Shown here piece by piece: positions 31,176 through 39,598 of a stretch of DNA of 64,000 bases. This DNA comes from SG8-41 sp035649495 (lineage in GTDB: Bacteria > Pseudomonadota > Gammaproteobacteria > Burkholderiales > SG8-41). The position numbers were made by a program, and so were the translations under genes. Position 1 is the first letter of the stretch, and every line of letters begins with the position of its first letter. The notes below the pieces were generated by a model, which saw nothing but the letters and a program-made list of their open reading frames with translations, was not told the origin of the DNA and ran no database searches. The stretch covers positions 1-64,000 of the forward strand of contig DASRJL010000224.1 in assembly GCA_035649495.1 (NCBI GenBank). Reading direction: 5' to 3'.

Positions 31176-32351
31176 CTAGGTTCCTCGGCTCACAAATCCC
31201 AGTAGCTCAGCTCCCAACTCAGTCCCTTTCGCCTGTGCGAGCACTTTGAGGTCGCCATACTCCTCCGGGTCCACCAGGGCCATCATGGCCATACGGCTCA
31301 ATGCCGTCCGGGCCGCGGACAGGCCCTGCGTGTCGAGTGCTTCGAGAAACGAGGAGAAACCGAGGTTCGTCAGGAACTGGCGCTGTGGGATGTAGCCCAC
31401 GGTGGCCAGCCCATGCCGGTCACCGAGCCGCATGAGGGTCGTGAAGTCCACCTGGCAGGTGATGTCCTGTTGCCCGATGTCCTGGTATGGGTCGTTCCGG
31501 GCGGCGTGTCGGTGGTAGCAAACCAGCGTGCCCTGGTTATTCTCGGGGGAATATAGAGCGGTCGCCTGTTGACCATAGTCGATGGTCAAAATGAAACCGC
31601 GGTCCAGAGCACGGGAAATCTGGCTGGTCCAATCCTCCAGTCCCAGGTTCACCTCGCCTCGAGACCCTTCGATCAGGGACAAACCCAGGCTTTCGAGCCT
31701 CTCTTCGATGCGGGGTGAGGATGGCTCGTCCAGGACTTCGGTGAGGTTTCCCCCGGTCAATGTGACGAAGACTTCTTTGACGCTTCCATCTTGAATAACG
31801 AAGCGGTGGACAGGGAAGTTATCGATCAACTCGTTACTCAGGATACAGCCAACGACATTTCGGAACGCCCGAAGGCCTTCGGCTCTCACTCGCCGGACTC
31901 CCAGGATCGCGTCCGGCCCGCTCGAGAACATAGAGGTTCCGTTTCCATTTTCCCGGTCAACGGCGTGGTCGGATGATCGGGGCCGGCAAGGCTCGTAGTC
32001 TGCAGCGACGTAGCACAGCGCCCGAGCCAACCCGGGGGCCATCCGCGAACACGCATGCACGATGGATTCGGCCAGGCTGCCGTCACCGGAACCAACCTCG
32101 ATAACATGGAAAACAGGTGGGTCTCCGAGGAGGTGCCACATTTGTTCCAGCTGGCGTGCGATCAGGGCGCCGAAAGCCGGGTGACTCATGGGAGAAGTCC
32201 CGAAGTGGGCGCTGATCCCCTGGGCCCTGGAAGCGTAGAAGCCCCCCCGGCGCGAGTACAAGCAGGCCTGCATGAACCGGGCGAACGTAATTCGCCCATG
32301 CTCTTGAATGAGATCCCTGACCTCCTGGTCGACCGCTGAGCGCAACGTCAC
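31176..32351 (-). CDS. MidA/NDUFAF7-like SAM-dependent methyltransferase (391 aa)
   Basis: DUF185/MidA family. RITFARFMQACLYSRRGGFYA at 20-40 is the conserved N-terminal segment. HVIEVGSGDGSLAES at about 82-95 is the SAM-binding motif, and SNELIDNFPVHRF (about 175) is the other hallmark. NDUFAF7 methylates an Arg of a complex I subunit; bacterial homologues have unknown targets. The gene text looks richer in A and T than its neighbours, possibly a sign of transfer. It is divergent from the NHL gene. Confidence 0.82.
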   Translation of the reverse strand: MTLRSAVDQEVRDLIQEHGRITFARFMQACLYSRRGGFYASRAQGISAHFGTSPMSHPAFGALIARQLEQMWHLLGDPPVFHVIEVGSGDGSLAESIVHACSRMAPGLARALCYVAADYEPCRPRSSDHAVDRENGNGTSMFSSGPDAILGVRRVRAEGLRAFRNVVGCILSNELIDNFPVHRFVIQDGSVKEVFVTLTGGNLTEVLDEPSSPRIEERLESLGLSLIEGSRGEVNLGLEDWTSQISRALDRGFILTIDYGQQATALYSPENNQGTLVCYHRHAARNDPYQDIGQQDITCQVDFTTLMRLGDRHGLATVGYIPQRQFLTNLGFSSFLEALDTQGLSAARTALSRMAMMALVDPEEYGDLKVLAQAKGTELGAELLGFVSRGT

Positions 32352-32461
32352 CCCTTCGGATTAATGGGATCAGTGTAACTTTTTCCCTGCTCGCGAAGGT
32401 CGTATGGGTGCGGTAGCATGAATTCGCGCGCGAACCTGCTTATCGATGGAAAGGGGTCATC

Positions 32462-33337
32462 ATGAAAGTCGGAACCGGCAAGTACACCTACGAGCTCGTC
32501 GAGAACTTCGCGAAACTGCCCGACGGCGAGACCTTCGGCCTCATCAGCCGCGTCACGACGGATTCCCGCAACCGCTTGTATGTCTTCCAGCGCAAGGACC
32601 CGGCGGTGCTGGTGTTCGGTCCCGAGGGCAACTTCCTCAATTCCTGGGGCAGCGGGCAGTTCAAGCGTGCCCACGGCTTCAAGATCGTCGGCGATCTCGC
32701 GTACGTCACGGACCAGACGGATAACGTCGCGCTGGTCTGCACGCTCGAGGGCAAGGTGCTGCGGCAGCTCGGCACGCGCGGACAGCATTCCGACACCGGT
32801 TGCGAAGACTGGCACAACCTCCCCTTGCGCGCGGCCGGTCCGTTCAATCATCCGACGGAGATGATGCCGGGGCCTTCGGGAGACCTCTACGTGACCGACG
32901 GCTACCGGAACAGCCGGGTCCACCGGTTCACGAAGGATGGCGAGCTGATTCAGTCCTTTGGGCAGCCGGGGAAAACCGCGCCGGGTGATTTTCATCTGCC
33001 GCACAGCCTGGCGATCTCGCCCGACGGGACGCTCCACGTCTCCGATCGCGCCAACGCCCGCGTCCAGAATTTCACGCCGGACGGTCAGTACATCGGCATG
33101 TGGACGGGCATGGGCGGTCCGAACGACATGGCACGGGATGCCGCCGGCAACTTCTACCTGGCCGAGCAGGCGACCGGCGACAGCAAGCACGCGGTCAGCG
33201 TGCGCGACGGCAACGGCGCGGTGCTTGCCCGCTGGGAAGTCGCCCCGATACACGGCATGGGTATCGACGCAGCTGGAAACGTCTATGTCGGCCTTACGAA
33301 AACGGCCCGCGTGGACAAGTACGTGAGGATGCATTAA
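32462..33337 (+). CDS. NHL-repeat beta-propeller protein, amidating-lyase-like (291 aa)
   Basis: Six-bladed propeller-type repeats of about 45 residues with D-x-x-N-R-x-Y-V-F, DLAYVTDQTDN, DLYVTDGYRNSRVHRF, GTLHVSDRANARVQNF and NFYLAEQ signatures. It resembles peptidyl-alpha-hydroxyglycine alpha-amidating lyase relatives and other 6-bladed proteins. No signal peptide is seen, so it is presumably cytoplasmic. GAAAGGGG precedes the ATG. The catalytic role, if any, is not known. Confidence 0.85.
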   Translation: MKVGTGKYTYELVENFAKLPDGETFGLISRVTTDSRNRLYVFQRKDPAVLVFGPEGNFLNSWGSGQFKRAHGFKIVGDLAYVTDQTDNVALVCTLEGKVLRQLGTRGQHSDTGCEDWHNLPLRAAGPFNHPTEMMPGPSGDLYVTDGYRNSRVHRFTKDGELIQSFGQPGKTAPGDFHLPHSLAISPDGTLHVSDRANARVQNFTPDGQYIGMWTGMGGPNDMARDAAGNFYLAEQATGDSKHAVSVRDGNGAVLARWEVAPIHGMGIDAAGNVYVGLTKTARVDKYVRMH

Positions 33338-33342
33338 AGGCC

Positions 33343-33410
33343 GTCAGGGGTCAGGCGACAGGGGTCATGCGTGTGAGCACCCGTCAGGGGTCAGGCGTCA
33401 GGGGTCAGGG
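33343..33410. repeat. Heptamer array with GTGTGAGNACCC spacers
   Basis: GTCAGGG GTCAGGC GACAGGG GTCATGC, spacer GTGTGAGCACCC, then GTCAGGG GTCAGGC GTCAGGG GTCAGGG and a further spacer. It lies between the propeller gene stop and the next Bug start. Confidence 0.93.
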
Positions 33411-33438
33411 GTGTGAGAACCCGAAAGACAGATAAATC

Positions 33439-34401
33439 ATGAAAGTGTTGCCCGGATTGTCGCTGGCGCTTCTTGCCGTATTCGGCGGTGTCGCCGTCGC
33501 GCAGGTGCAGAACTATCCGGTCAGACCCATACGACTGGTGGTTCCACTGGCGCCGGGCGGCGGCAACGACACGCTGGCGCGCTTCATGGGCAAGTATCTG
33601 GGCGAGAATCTCGGACAATCCGTCGTGATCGAAAACCGCACCGGCGGCGGCGGACTGGTCGGCGGTGAGTATGCCGCGCGTTCCGCGCCCGACGGCTACA
33701 CCCTGATCGTCGCGGGATCAGGGCTCATCGTGGTCACGCTCACGCACAAGCAGCTCAATTTTCAGCGCGACTTCACGCCGATCTCGATGATCGGCGAATA
33801 CGCTTCGCTGCTGGTCGCTCATCCTTCGCTGCCGGTGACCAGCGTGCGTGAATTGATCAAGTTCGCCAGGTCGCGGCCCGGGCAGCTCAACTACGCCTCC
33901 GCGGGAAACGGCTCGGGCACGCACCTGGTGATGGAAATGTTCCGGTCCGAGGCGAAGATCGATATCGTGCACATCCCCTACAAGGGCGCGGGTCCCGCCG
34001 CGACCGAAACGATGGCGGGCCAGGTGTCGCTGCTGTTCAGCAATCCGCTCGGGACCATGCCGCACGTGAGGGCGGGCCGCTTGCGCGCGTTGGCGGTCAG
34101 CGGTCCGCGGCGCTTAGCGGCCATGCCCGACGTTCCGACCGTCGCCGAATCCGGCTTGCCGGGTTTCGAGTCGACGTTTTTTCTCGGCCTGCTGGGGCCG
34201 CTCAACCTGCCGCGCGATATCGTGACGCGGCTCAATGCCGAGACCGTAAAAATCGTTCAACGACGCGAGGTGCAGGACATGCTTGCACTGCAAGGCATGG
34301 AAGCCATGAGCGGAACACCGGAGGCCTTCGCGGCGCGAATCAAGTCCGAAACGGACAAGACCGCGAAAGTGGTGCGCGAATCGGGAATGCGGCTCAACTA
34401 G
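33439..34401 (+). CDS. Bug/TctC-family periplasmic solute-binding protein (320 aa)
   Basis: The signal peptide is KVLPGLSLALLAVFGGVAVAQ. The mature start is NYPVRPIRLVVPLAPGGGNDT, followed by ENRTGGGGLVGGEYAA, IPYKGAGPAATETMAGQVSLLF and the closing VVRESGMRLN. There is no clear ribosome site at 33439; the heptamer array runs up to 28 bases before it. It probably precedes the LLM, CMD, Rid and CoA-transferase genes as a functional set. The ligand is unknown. Confidence 0.9.
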   Translation: MKVLPGLSLALLAVFGGVAVAQVQNYPVRPIRLVVPLAPGGGNDTLARFMGKYLGENLGQSVVIENRTGGGGLVGGEYAARSAPDGYTLIVAGSGLIVVTLTHKQLNFQRDFTPISMIGEYASLLVAHPSLPVTSVRELIKFARSRPGQLNYASAGNGSGTHLVMEMFRSEAKIDIVHIPYKGAGPAATETMAGQVSLLFSNPLGTMPHVRAGRLRALAVSGPRRLAAMPDVPTVAESGLPGFESTFFLGLLGPLNLPRDIVTRLNAETVKIVQRREVQDMLALQGMEAMSGTPEAFAARIKSETDKTAKVVRESGMRLN

Positions 34402-34443
34402 GAAGCTGTGAATCCCGTTCACTCTGTCAATATGGACGCTTTG

Positions 34444-34464
34444 CGCCTGACCCCTGACCCCTGA
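34444..34464. repeat. Heptamer array, 3 units, reverse orientation
   Basis: GCCTGAC CCCTGAC CCCTGAC, 12 bases before the LLM gene start. Confidence 0.88.
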
Positions 34465-34476
34465 CGGAAGTAATTC

Positions 34477-35460
34477 ATGCCGCGCACCATTGCCGCCGGT
34501 ATCGGCCTGATGGAATACCCGTTCCGGACCGCGTCCGGCTTCTGGCGCTGGGTCGATCTGTGCGAGCAGGGCGGCGTCGATTCGATCTGGCAGAGCGACC
34601 GCCTGGTGAGCCGCACCCCGATCCTGGAATGCATGACGGCGCTGGCCGCGGTCGCCGGCCGGACGCGACGGATCAAGTTCGGGGTCAATGTCGTCGCGGC
34701 CGCGATGCGCGATCCGGTGCTGCTGGCCAAACAATGCGCCACCATCGACGTGCTGTCCGAAGGCCGCATGCTGCCCGGCTTCGGCATCGGCAGCCCGCGG
34801 GGACCGGAATGGGATGCCATGCACCTCGATCCCGCCACGCGCGGCCGCAAGACGGACGAGGCGCTGGAGATCATTTCCCGGCTGTGGAAGGGCGAGAAGC
34901 TGACCTACGCCGGGAAGCACTTCCGGTTGACGAGCGCCTCGATCTCCCCGCTGCCTGTCCAGGCCGATTTTCCGATGTGGATCGGCGGATCGTCGGACGC
35001 GGCGGTTCGGCGAACGGCCAAGTACGGCACCGGCTGGCAGGCAGGATCCGAGACGCCGGAGACCGTCGGCCGGGTGATTGCCGCGATCAAGGACGCCGCA
35101 GCCAGGGCTGGCCGTTCCATCGACGAGGATCACTACGGCGCCGCTTTCGCCTATCGCTTTGGCGGCGCGGACGATCCCGGCGTGGCGAAGGTGATGGAGA
35201 GCTACAAAGCCCGCACCGGCCGCGACGCGAGCGTGCATTTTGCCTTTGGCGATGCCGACGCGATCGTCGAGCGCATGGCCAGCTATATCGAGAACGACGC
35301 CTGCAAATTCATCCTGCGCCCGGCGGCGGATGGGGACGAGGATATGTACGCGCAGACCAGGCGGTTGGTGGAGGAGGTGCTGCCGCGGATCGCGGCGCGC
35401 TGGCCGCGGCGGGCGAAGAATCCAGCAATCACAGCGACGCAAGGGAGAACAGCGACATGA
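34477..35460 (+). CDS. LLM-class flavin-dependent oxidoreductase (327 aa)
   Basis: Luciferase-like TIM barrel. LMEYPFRTASGFWRWVDLCEQGGVDSIWQSDRL at the N-terminus, RRIKFGVNVVAAAMRDPVLLAKQ, IDVLSEGRMLPGFGIGSP and PMWIGGSSDAAVRRTAKYGTGWQ are the usual landmarks. It probably uses FMN or F420 to oxidise or reduce an organic substrate. Its stop overlaps the next gene start (ATGA), so the two are translated together. Confidence 0.87.
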   Translation: MPRTIAAGIGLMEYPFRTASGFWRWVDLCEQGGVDSIWQSDRLVSRTPILECMTALAAVAGRTRRIKFGVNVVAAAMRDPVLLAKQCATIDVLSEGRMLPGFGIGSPRGPEWDAMHLDPATRGRKTDEALEIISRLWKGEKLTYAGKHFRLTSASISPLPVQADFPMWIGGSSDAAVRRTAKYGTGWQAGSETPETVGRVIAAIKDAAARAGRSIDEDHYGAAFAYRFGGADDPGVAKVMESYKARTGRDASVHFAFGDADAIVERMASYIENDACKFILRPAADGDEDMYAQTRRLVEEVLPRIAARWPRRAKNPAITATQGRTAT

Positions 35461-36251
35461 CCACCGCAAAAGACCTGGCAAGAAAGTCAGACGACCTGAA
35501 GCGGGTTATCGACAAATATCTGCCCGGGCCGACCCGGAACGCGGGTGTTTATCCCGATGCGGATCATGTTGCCGCCGAGCTGATGTGGGGCGGAATCTGG
35601 AACGAGCCGGGACTGGACCATCGGCTCCGCAGTTTTGCCACGATTGCTGCCCAGGCCGTAAACGGGTTTGACTTCGGGCTTCGCCATCAGTGCAGGGTGG
35701 GTCTGACTCTGGGGATTCCCCCCCAGACGCTCAAGGCGCTGATGCTCGAGTTGCGATTCTGGATCGGAGTTCCCAACACGGTGTTTGCCTTTCGCATTCT
35801 GCAAGAGGTAATCGATGAACGGAACGAGTGGCAGGCGCTCGACGTGGCGGTCGATGCGCCCTGGCTTGCCACGGTAGAGGAGAAGGGGAAGCGGGGCCGC
35901 GAGCTGGTCCGCAAGGCGTGGGGCGAGAAAGCGGAGCAGGAAATAGCCGGGACGGTGACGCACGAATTCCTGCCTGGCGCCGCGGCGATCGTGGATGGCT
36001 ACCACTATGGCGAGGTGTGGGCGCGCTCACCGCTGAGCGACAAAGAGAGGATGGTCAGTATTCTGTCGGCATTGATGTCCCGTGGCCACATGAATCAGCT
36101 GAGACGGCAGATCGGGTATGCATTGAATGTCGGGCTGTCCAAGCGTGAGATCTGCGAGACGTTTTCGCAGGCCGGCTGGTACCGCGGATGGCCGTACGTC
36201 GAGGACGCGCTGACGGAAGCCAAGCAGGTTTTTGCCGAGCGGGGCATCTGA
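35457..36251 (+). CDS. Double carboxymuconolactone decarboxylase-family protein (264 aa)
   Basis: Two CMD/AhpD-like helical domains. The first (about 40-125) has GLDHRLRSFATIAAQAVNGFDFGLRHQCRVGLTLGIPPQ. The second (about 165-255) has LSDKERMVSILSALMSRGHMNQLRRQIGYALNVGLSKREICE. Neither shows a C-x-x-C thiol pair. Tandem CMD proteins include decarboxylases of beta-ketoadipate-type pathways. The start overlaps the stop of the LLM gene by four bases, with GGGAG upstream. It may act on the LLM enzyme product. Confidence 0.85.
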   Translation: MTTAKDLARKSDDLKRVIDKYLPGPTRNAGVYPDADHVAAELMWGGIWNEPGLDHRLRSFATIAAQAVNGFDFGLRHQCRVGLTLGIPPQTLKALMLELRFWIGVPNTVFAFRILQEVIDERNEWQALDVAVDAPWLATVEEKGKRGRELVRKAWGEKAEQEIAGTVTHEFLPGAAAIVDGYHYGEVWARSPLSDKERMVSILSALMSRGHMNQLRRQIGYALNVGLSKREICETFSQAGWYRGWPYVEDALTEAKQVFAERGI

Positions 36252-36349
36252 CCGGCTCGTCATCCATATTTCATGTGGTCATGAAAAGTTAATGGTCACA
36301 CCGCCCGGATAAATATAGCGATCGCCAACAACTGGAGATGAGAGGTCCC

Positions 36350-36712
36350 ATGAAAATCAGTCGGCATGGAATCGTCGAGCGACCCGCCAATCTGCCCCAT
36401 ATCGCCGGTGCCGTCGTGCATGGCGACACGGTCTACCTTCAGGGCGTGACACCCGACCCTGGCGGCGACATCACCTCGCAGACCCGGCAGGTACTCGAGC
36501 GGATCGACACCTTGCTCGCCATGGCCGGTACCGACAAGTCGAAGCTGCTCAGCGCCCAGGTGTGGTTGTCGGACATGCGGCTCTTCGAGGCTCACAACGC
36601 CGCGTGGAATGCATGGGTAGACCGCGAGAATCCGCCCGTGCGCGCCTGTGTGCGCACCGACCTCGTGCGCCCCGGGCTTCTGGTGGAGATCATGGTGATC
36701 GCGGGACGCTGA
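36350..36712 (+). CDS. RidA-family protein (120 aa)
   Basis: VVHGDTVYLQGVTPDPG, QVLERIDTLLAMAGTDKSKLLSAQVWLSDM and NPPVRACVRTDLVRPGLLVEIMVIAG span the whole Rid domain. The Arg in PPVRACV is retained, as in active RidA. It is a close relative of the protein at 7777. GAGAGG precedes the ATG at 36350. It sits between the CMD gene and the CoA transferase. Confidence 0.9.
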   Translation: MKISRHGIVERPANLPHIAGAVVHGDTVYLQGVTPDPGGDITSQTRQVLERIDTLLAMAGTDKSKLLSAQVWLSDMRLFEAHNAAWNAWVDRENPPVRACVRTDLVRPGLLVEIMVIAGR

Positions 36713-36730
36713 CACTTGCGTGGAGCGGGT

Positions 36731-39031
36731 ATGACGGGGCCACTTGACGGCATTCGCGTCATCGACTTCGGGCAGTACATCGCCGGGCCGCTCGCCGCGA
36801 TGTTCCTCGCGGACCAGGGCGCCGAAGTAATCCGGGTGGATCCGCCCGGTGGCCCGCGGTGGGACACCCCCGCGAACGCGACCTGGAATCGCGGCAAGCG
36901 CAGCATTGTGCTCGACCTGAAGAGCGCGGCTGGCCGACGCATCGCGGAGCGCCTGATCGGGAGCGCGGATGTCGTGATCGAGAACTTCCGACCGGGCGTG
37001 ATGGAGCGCCTCGGCCTCGGGGCGCACGCGATGACTGCGGCGCACTCCCGGCTGATTTACTGCTCGCTCCCCGGTTTCGCCTCCGACGACCCGCGCGCCG
37101 GCCTCGCCGCCTGGGAGGGCGTCATCGGAGCGGCGACCGACACCTATCACGCTGCCCGCGGCGCCGATGCCGCGACCCCGATGTTCACCGCGATCCCGAT
37201 TGCCTCCACCTTCGCGGCGCTTCTGGCGGGGATCGCCGTCGGCTCGGCGCTGTTCTCCCGTGAGCGCGACGGGCGCGGTCAGCGCGTCGAGGTGCCGCTG
37301 TTCGATGCGACGTTCACCGCCATCGGAGCCGGCGGGTTGAGCGTGCGAGGCGAGTCAGGCGGCGGGCGGCCCGACGACTTCGGCGGCGGCAACTTCCTGT
37401 GCGCCGACGGGCGTTGGGTCATGGTCTCGCTCGCGAAACCGCGCTTCCAGGAACGGTTCGTGCGGACGGCCGGCCTCACCGGCCGCTTCGACCCCGACCG
37501 GATCGGCGCCGACAAGTCGATCCGCGACGCGCTGCGTGCGGAGTTTCCGGCGATCTTCAGGACGCGCACGGCGGACGAATGGGAAGCGTTCGGCCAGGAG
37601 GCCGACCTGCCGTTGCTGAAGATCCGTACCGCAGATGAGTGGATGAAGACCGGGCATGCCCACAGCTCCGGGAGCGTGCTCGAACTCGACGACGAGCGGT
37701 ACGGACCGATGGCACAGCCGAACTCGCCGCTGCGCCTGTCGCTCGCCAGCGCGACGCCGGCCCGTCCTGCGCCCGTGCTCGATGCCGACCGCGCCGCGAT
37801 CCTCGCCGAGCTCGACGCATGGCGGGCGCCGATGGCCCGGGATCTGCGTGCGCCGCGGCACGCCGCGCTCGACGGTGTGAAGGTCCTGGATCTGAGCCAG
37901 GTCCTCGCGGGACCAACCGGCGGTCGGACGCTTGCGGAGTTCGGCGCGGATGTCGTGAAGATCAACCCGCCCGACGAGGAGGGCGCGGGCATCCGCTTGA
38001 GCGTCCACCGCTACCACACGGATGTGAACCGCGGGAAGCGCACGATGCTGCTCGACCTCAAGAAGCCGGGCGCGCTCGACGTGATGCGGCGGTTGCTCGA
38101 CGACACCGACGTGGTGGTGCACAACTTCCGCCCGGGTGTCATGGAGCGCCTCGGCATCGGCTACGAGGAGGTAAGCCGCCGGCGGCCCGGGATCATCTAC
38201 ATCGCCGTGACTGCGTACGGTGCCGGACCGTGGGGCACGCGCCCGGGCTACGAAGGGTTCGGTCAGGCCTCGACCGGCGTGGCGGCACGGCAGGGCGGCG
38301 ACGCGCGCCCCCTCATGCAGCCGTTCGCGGTGAACGATTACGGCACGGGCCTGTCGTCTGCGTTCGCCGCCACGCTTGCGCTCTACTACCGCGAGCGGAC
38401 CGGGCAAGGCCAGCAGGGCGCGGCGGCGCTCGCGTACACGGGCACCATCCTGCAATCGCCCTACCTCCAGCAGTACGAGGGCAAGAAATGGGACGAGCCT
38501 GCGGGCCCGGCCGCGCGCGGCTTCGGGCCGCTGCAGGCCCTGTACCGCGCGGCGGACGGCTGGTTCTATCTCGGCGCCGGCAAGGGCCAGCTCACGACGC
38601 TCGCACGCATCGCGGGGCTGGGCGGTATCGAGGCGCTGAGGGGCGACGCGCTGATGGTAGCGCTCGACGCCCGGTTCCTCTCCGCAACCGCCGATGCCTG
38701 GTGTAAGCGGCTGGTCGCGCGCGGCATCGGCGCGCATCGGCTGGTCGGAATGCCCGAGCTGATGAGCGACCCGTGGGTGATCGCGCATGGCTTGAGCGTG
38801 ACGCGCGAGCACGACACCGGCGAGGTGATCACGACTGTCGGTCCGTCCGTACGCATGTCCGGCACGCCCGTTGCTGTGGGACGCGCGGCTGCAAGCCCTG
38901 GCGCGGACGGTTTCGAAGTTCTCGCGAGCATCGGGCTAGCGGATCAGGCCGGGCAGCTTGCGGCCACCGGCGCATTCTGGCGCGAGCCGCAGTGCGAACG
39001 TTCCGCGTCATCATCCCGCGGGTCCGCGTGA
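36731..39031 (+). CDS. Fused double CaiB/BaiF class III CoA transferase (766 aa)
   Basis: Two complete family-III CoA-transferase units in one chain, about 1-370 and 385-760. Each opens with a typical VIDFGQYIAGP / VLDLSQVLAGP segment and carries NRGKRS/NRGKRT and VIENFRPGVMERLG / VVHNFRPGVMERLG. The first unit keeps the catalytic Asp (Asp192 in PLFDATF). At the matching place the second unit has Tyr569 (ALAYTGT). Family III enzymes normally are intertwined dimers of about 400 residues, so this is a covalent dimer with one active half. The ATG at 36731 has GGAGCGGG upstream. It activates or transfers CoA to an acid, possibly the one imported by the Bug protein. Confidence 0.88.
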   Translation: MTGPLDGIRVIDFGQYIAGPLAAMFLADQGAEVIRVDPPGGPRWDTPANATWNRGKRSIVLDLKSAAGRRIAERLIGSADVVIENFRPGVMERLGLGAHAMTAAHSRLIYCSLPGFASDDPRAGLAAWEGVIGAATDTYHAARGADAATPMFTAIPIASTFAALLAGIAVGSALFSRERDGRGQRVEVPLFDATFTAIGAGGLSVRGESGGGRPDDFGGGNFLCADGRWVMVSLAKPRFQERFVRTAGLTGRFDPDRIGADKSIRDALRAEFPAIFRTRTADEWEAFGQEADLPLLKIRTADEWMKTGHAHSSGSVLELDDERYGPMAQPNSPLRLSLASATPARPAPVLDADRAAILAELDAWRAPMARDLRAPRHAALDGVKVLDLSQVLAGPTGGRTLAEFGADVVKINPPDEEGAGIRLSVHRYHTDVNRGKRTMLLDLKKPGALDVMRRLLDDTDVVVHNFRPGVMERLGIGYEEVSRRRPGIIYIAVTAYGAGPWGTRPGYEGFGQASTGVAARQGGDARPLMQPFAVNDYGTGLSSAFAATLALYYRERTGQGQQGAAALAYTGTILQSPYLQQYEGKKWDEPAGPAARGFGPLQALYRAADGWFYLGAGKGQLTTLARIAGLGGIEALRGDALMVALDARFLSATADAWCKRLVARGIGAHRLVGMPELMSDPWVIAHGLSVTREHDTGEVITTVGPSVRMSGTPVAVGRAAASPGADGFEVLASIGLADQAGQLAATGAFWREPQCERSASSSRGSA

Positions 39032-39097
39032 CTGTCAGGACACTTACGCGCATAATCAGCCGCCCATACGATTGCTTTGAAATGAAAGAGCAAAGAC

Positions 39098-39475
39098 ATG
39101 TCTCTTAAAGAACCAGGTTTCGCAGAGCGCCTGCAGACGGCGGCCAAGGCCAAGCAAGCCCAGCTGGGAAAGATGCGCGCAACGGCGCTGGCTAACGATG
39201 CACAGTCCGCCGAGCGGCAGGCTGCACAGGTGGAAACGGCAAGAGCGCGCGAGGTCCGCACAGCCGAGCGCAAATCCGCGAAGCGGGTCATCGCCGAACG
39301 GAAAAACGCAGAACGCGCCGCCGAGCAAGCCAGGCAAGCACTCGCTGTCACGGAAGAGAAGGCGCGCAAGGACGCCGAGCGCGTTGCCCGGGTGGAGGCC
39401 GATGCAGCGCTTAAAAGGGATCAGAAGGCCGCGCGCGATGCCAGATACGCCGCGCGCAAGGCGCGCCAGAGATAG
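39098..39475 (+). CDS. DUF6481-family coiled-coil protein (125 aa)
   Basis: The opening LKEPGFAERLQTAAKAKQAQL, a long charged Ala/Glu/Lys/Arg helix and the terminal KAARDARYAARKARQR match the DUF6481 family of small proteins of unknown function. It is one long helix with no membrane segment. The C-terminal ARDARYAARKARQR is highly basic. A 15-bp tandem repeat begins at the stop. A Lys-rich segment suggests nucleic-acid or membrane binding, but this is inference. Confidence 0.75.
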   Translation: MSLKEPGFAERLQTAAKAKQAQLGKMRATALANDAQSAERQAAQVETARAREVRTAERKSAKRVIAERKNAERAAEQARQALAVTEEKARKDAERVARVEADAALKRDQKAARDARYAARKARQR

Positions 39476-39476
39476 G

Positions 39477-39568
39477 GAGCTTCGCGGTGACGAGCTCCGC
39501 AGTGACGAGCTGCGCGGTGACGAGCTCCGCGGTGACGACGCTTCGCCGGTGACGAGCTCTGCGGTTGG
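39477..39568. repeat. 15-bp minisatellite GAGCTNCGCGGTGAC, about 6 units
   Basis: Units at 39477, 39492, 39507 and 39522 are perfect in length, then a 17-base unit GACGCTTCGCCGGTGAC and a partly changed GAGCTCTGCGGTTGG. A unit translates as Glu-Leu-Arg-Gly-Asp in one frame, but the frame is not a likely gene. It overlaps the end of the DUF6481 gene's trailing sequence. Confidence 0.9.
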
Positions 39569-39571
39569 CAC

Positions 39572-39592
39572 GCATGACCCCTGACCCCTGAC
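39572..39592. repeat. Heptamer array, 3 units, reverse orientation
   Basis: GCATGAC CCCTGAC CCCTGAC, 7 bases before the stop codon complement of the M23 gene. Confidence 0.85.
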
Positions 39593-39598
39593 GGATTG

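Noticed and set aside
34560..35456. 563-codon open frame as the true start of the double CMD protein
   Set aside because: The first 299 codons are an Arg-rich shadow of the LLM gene in another frame. The ATG at 35457 has a ribosome site and overlaps the LLM stop as ATGA.
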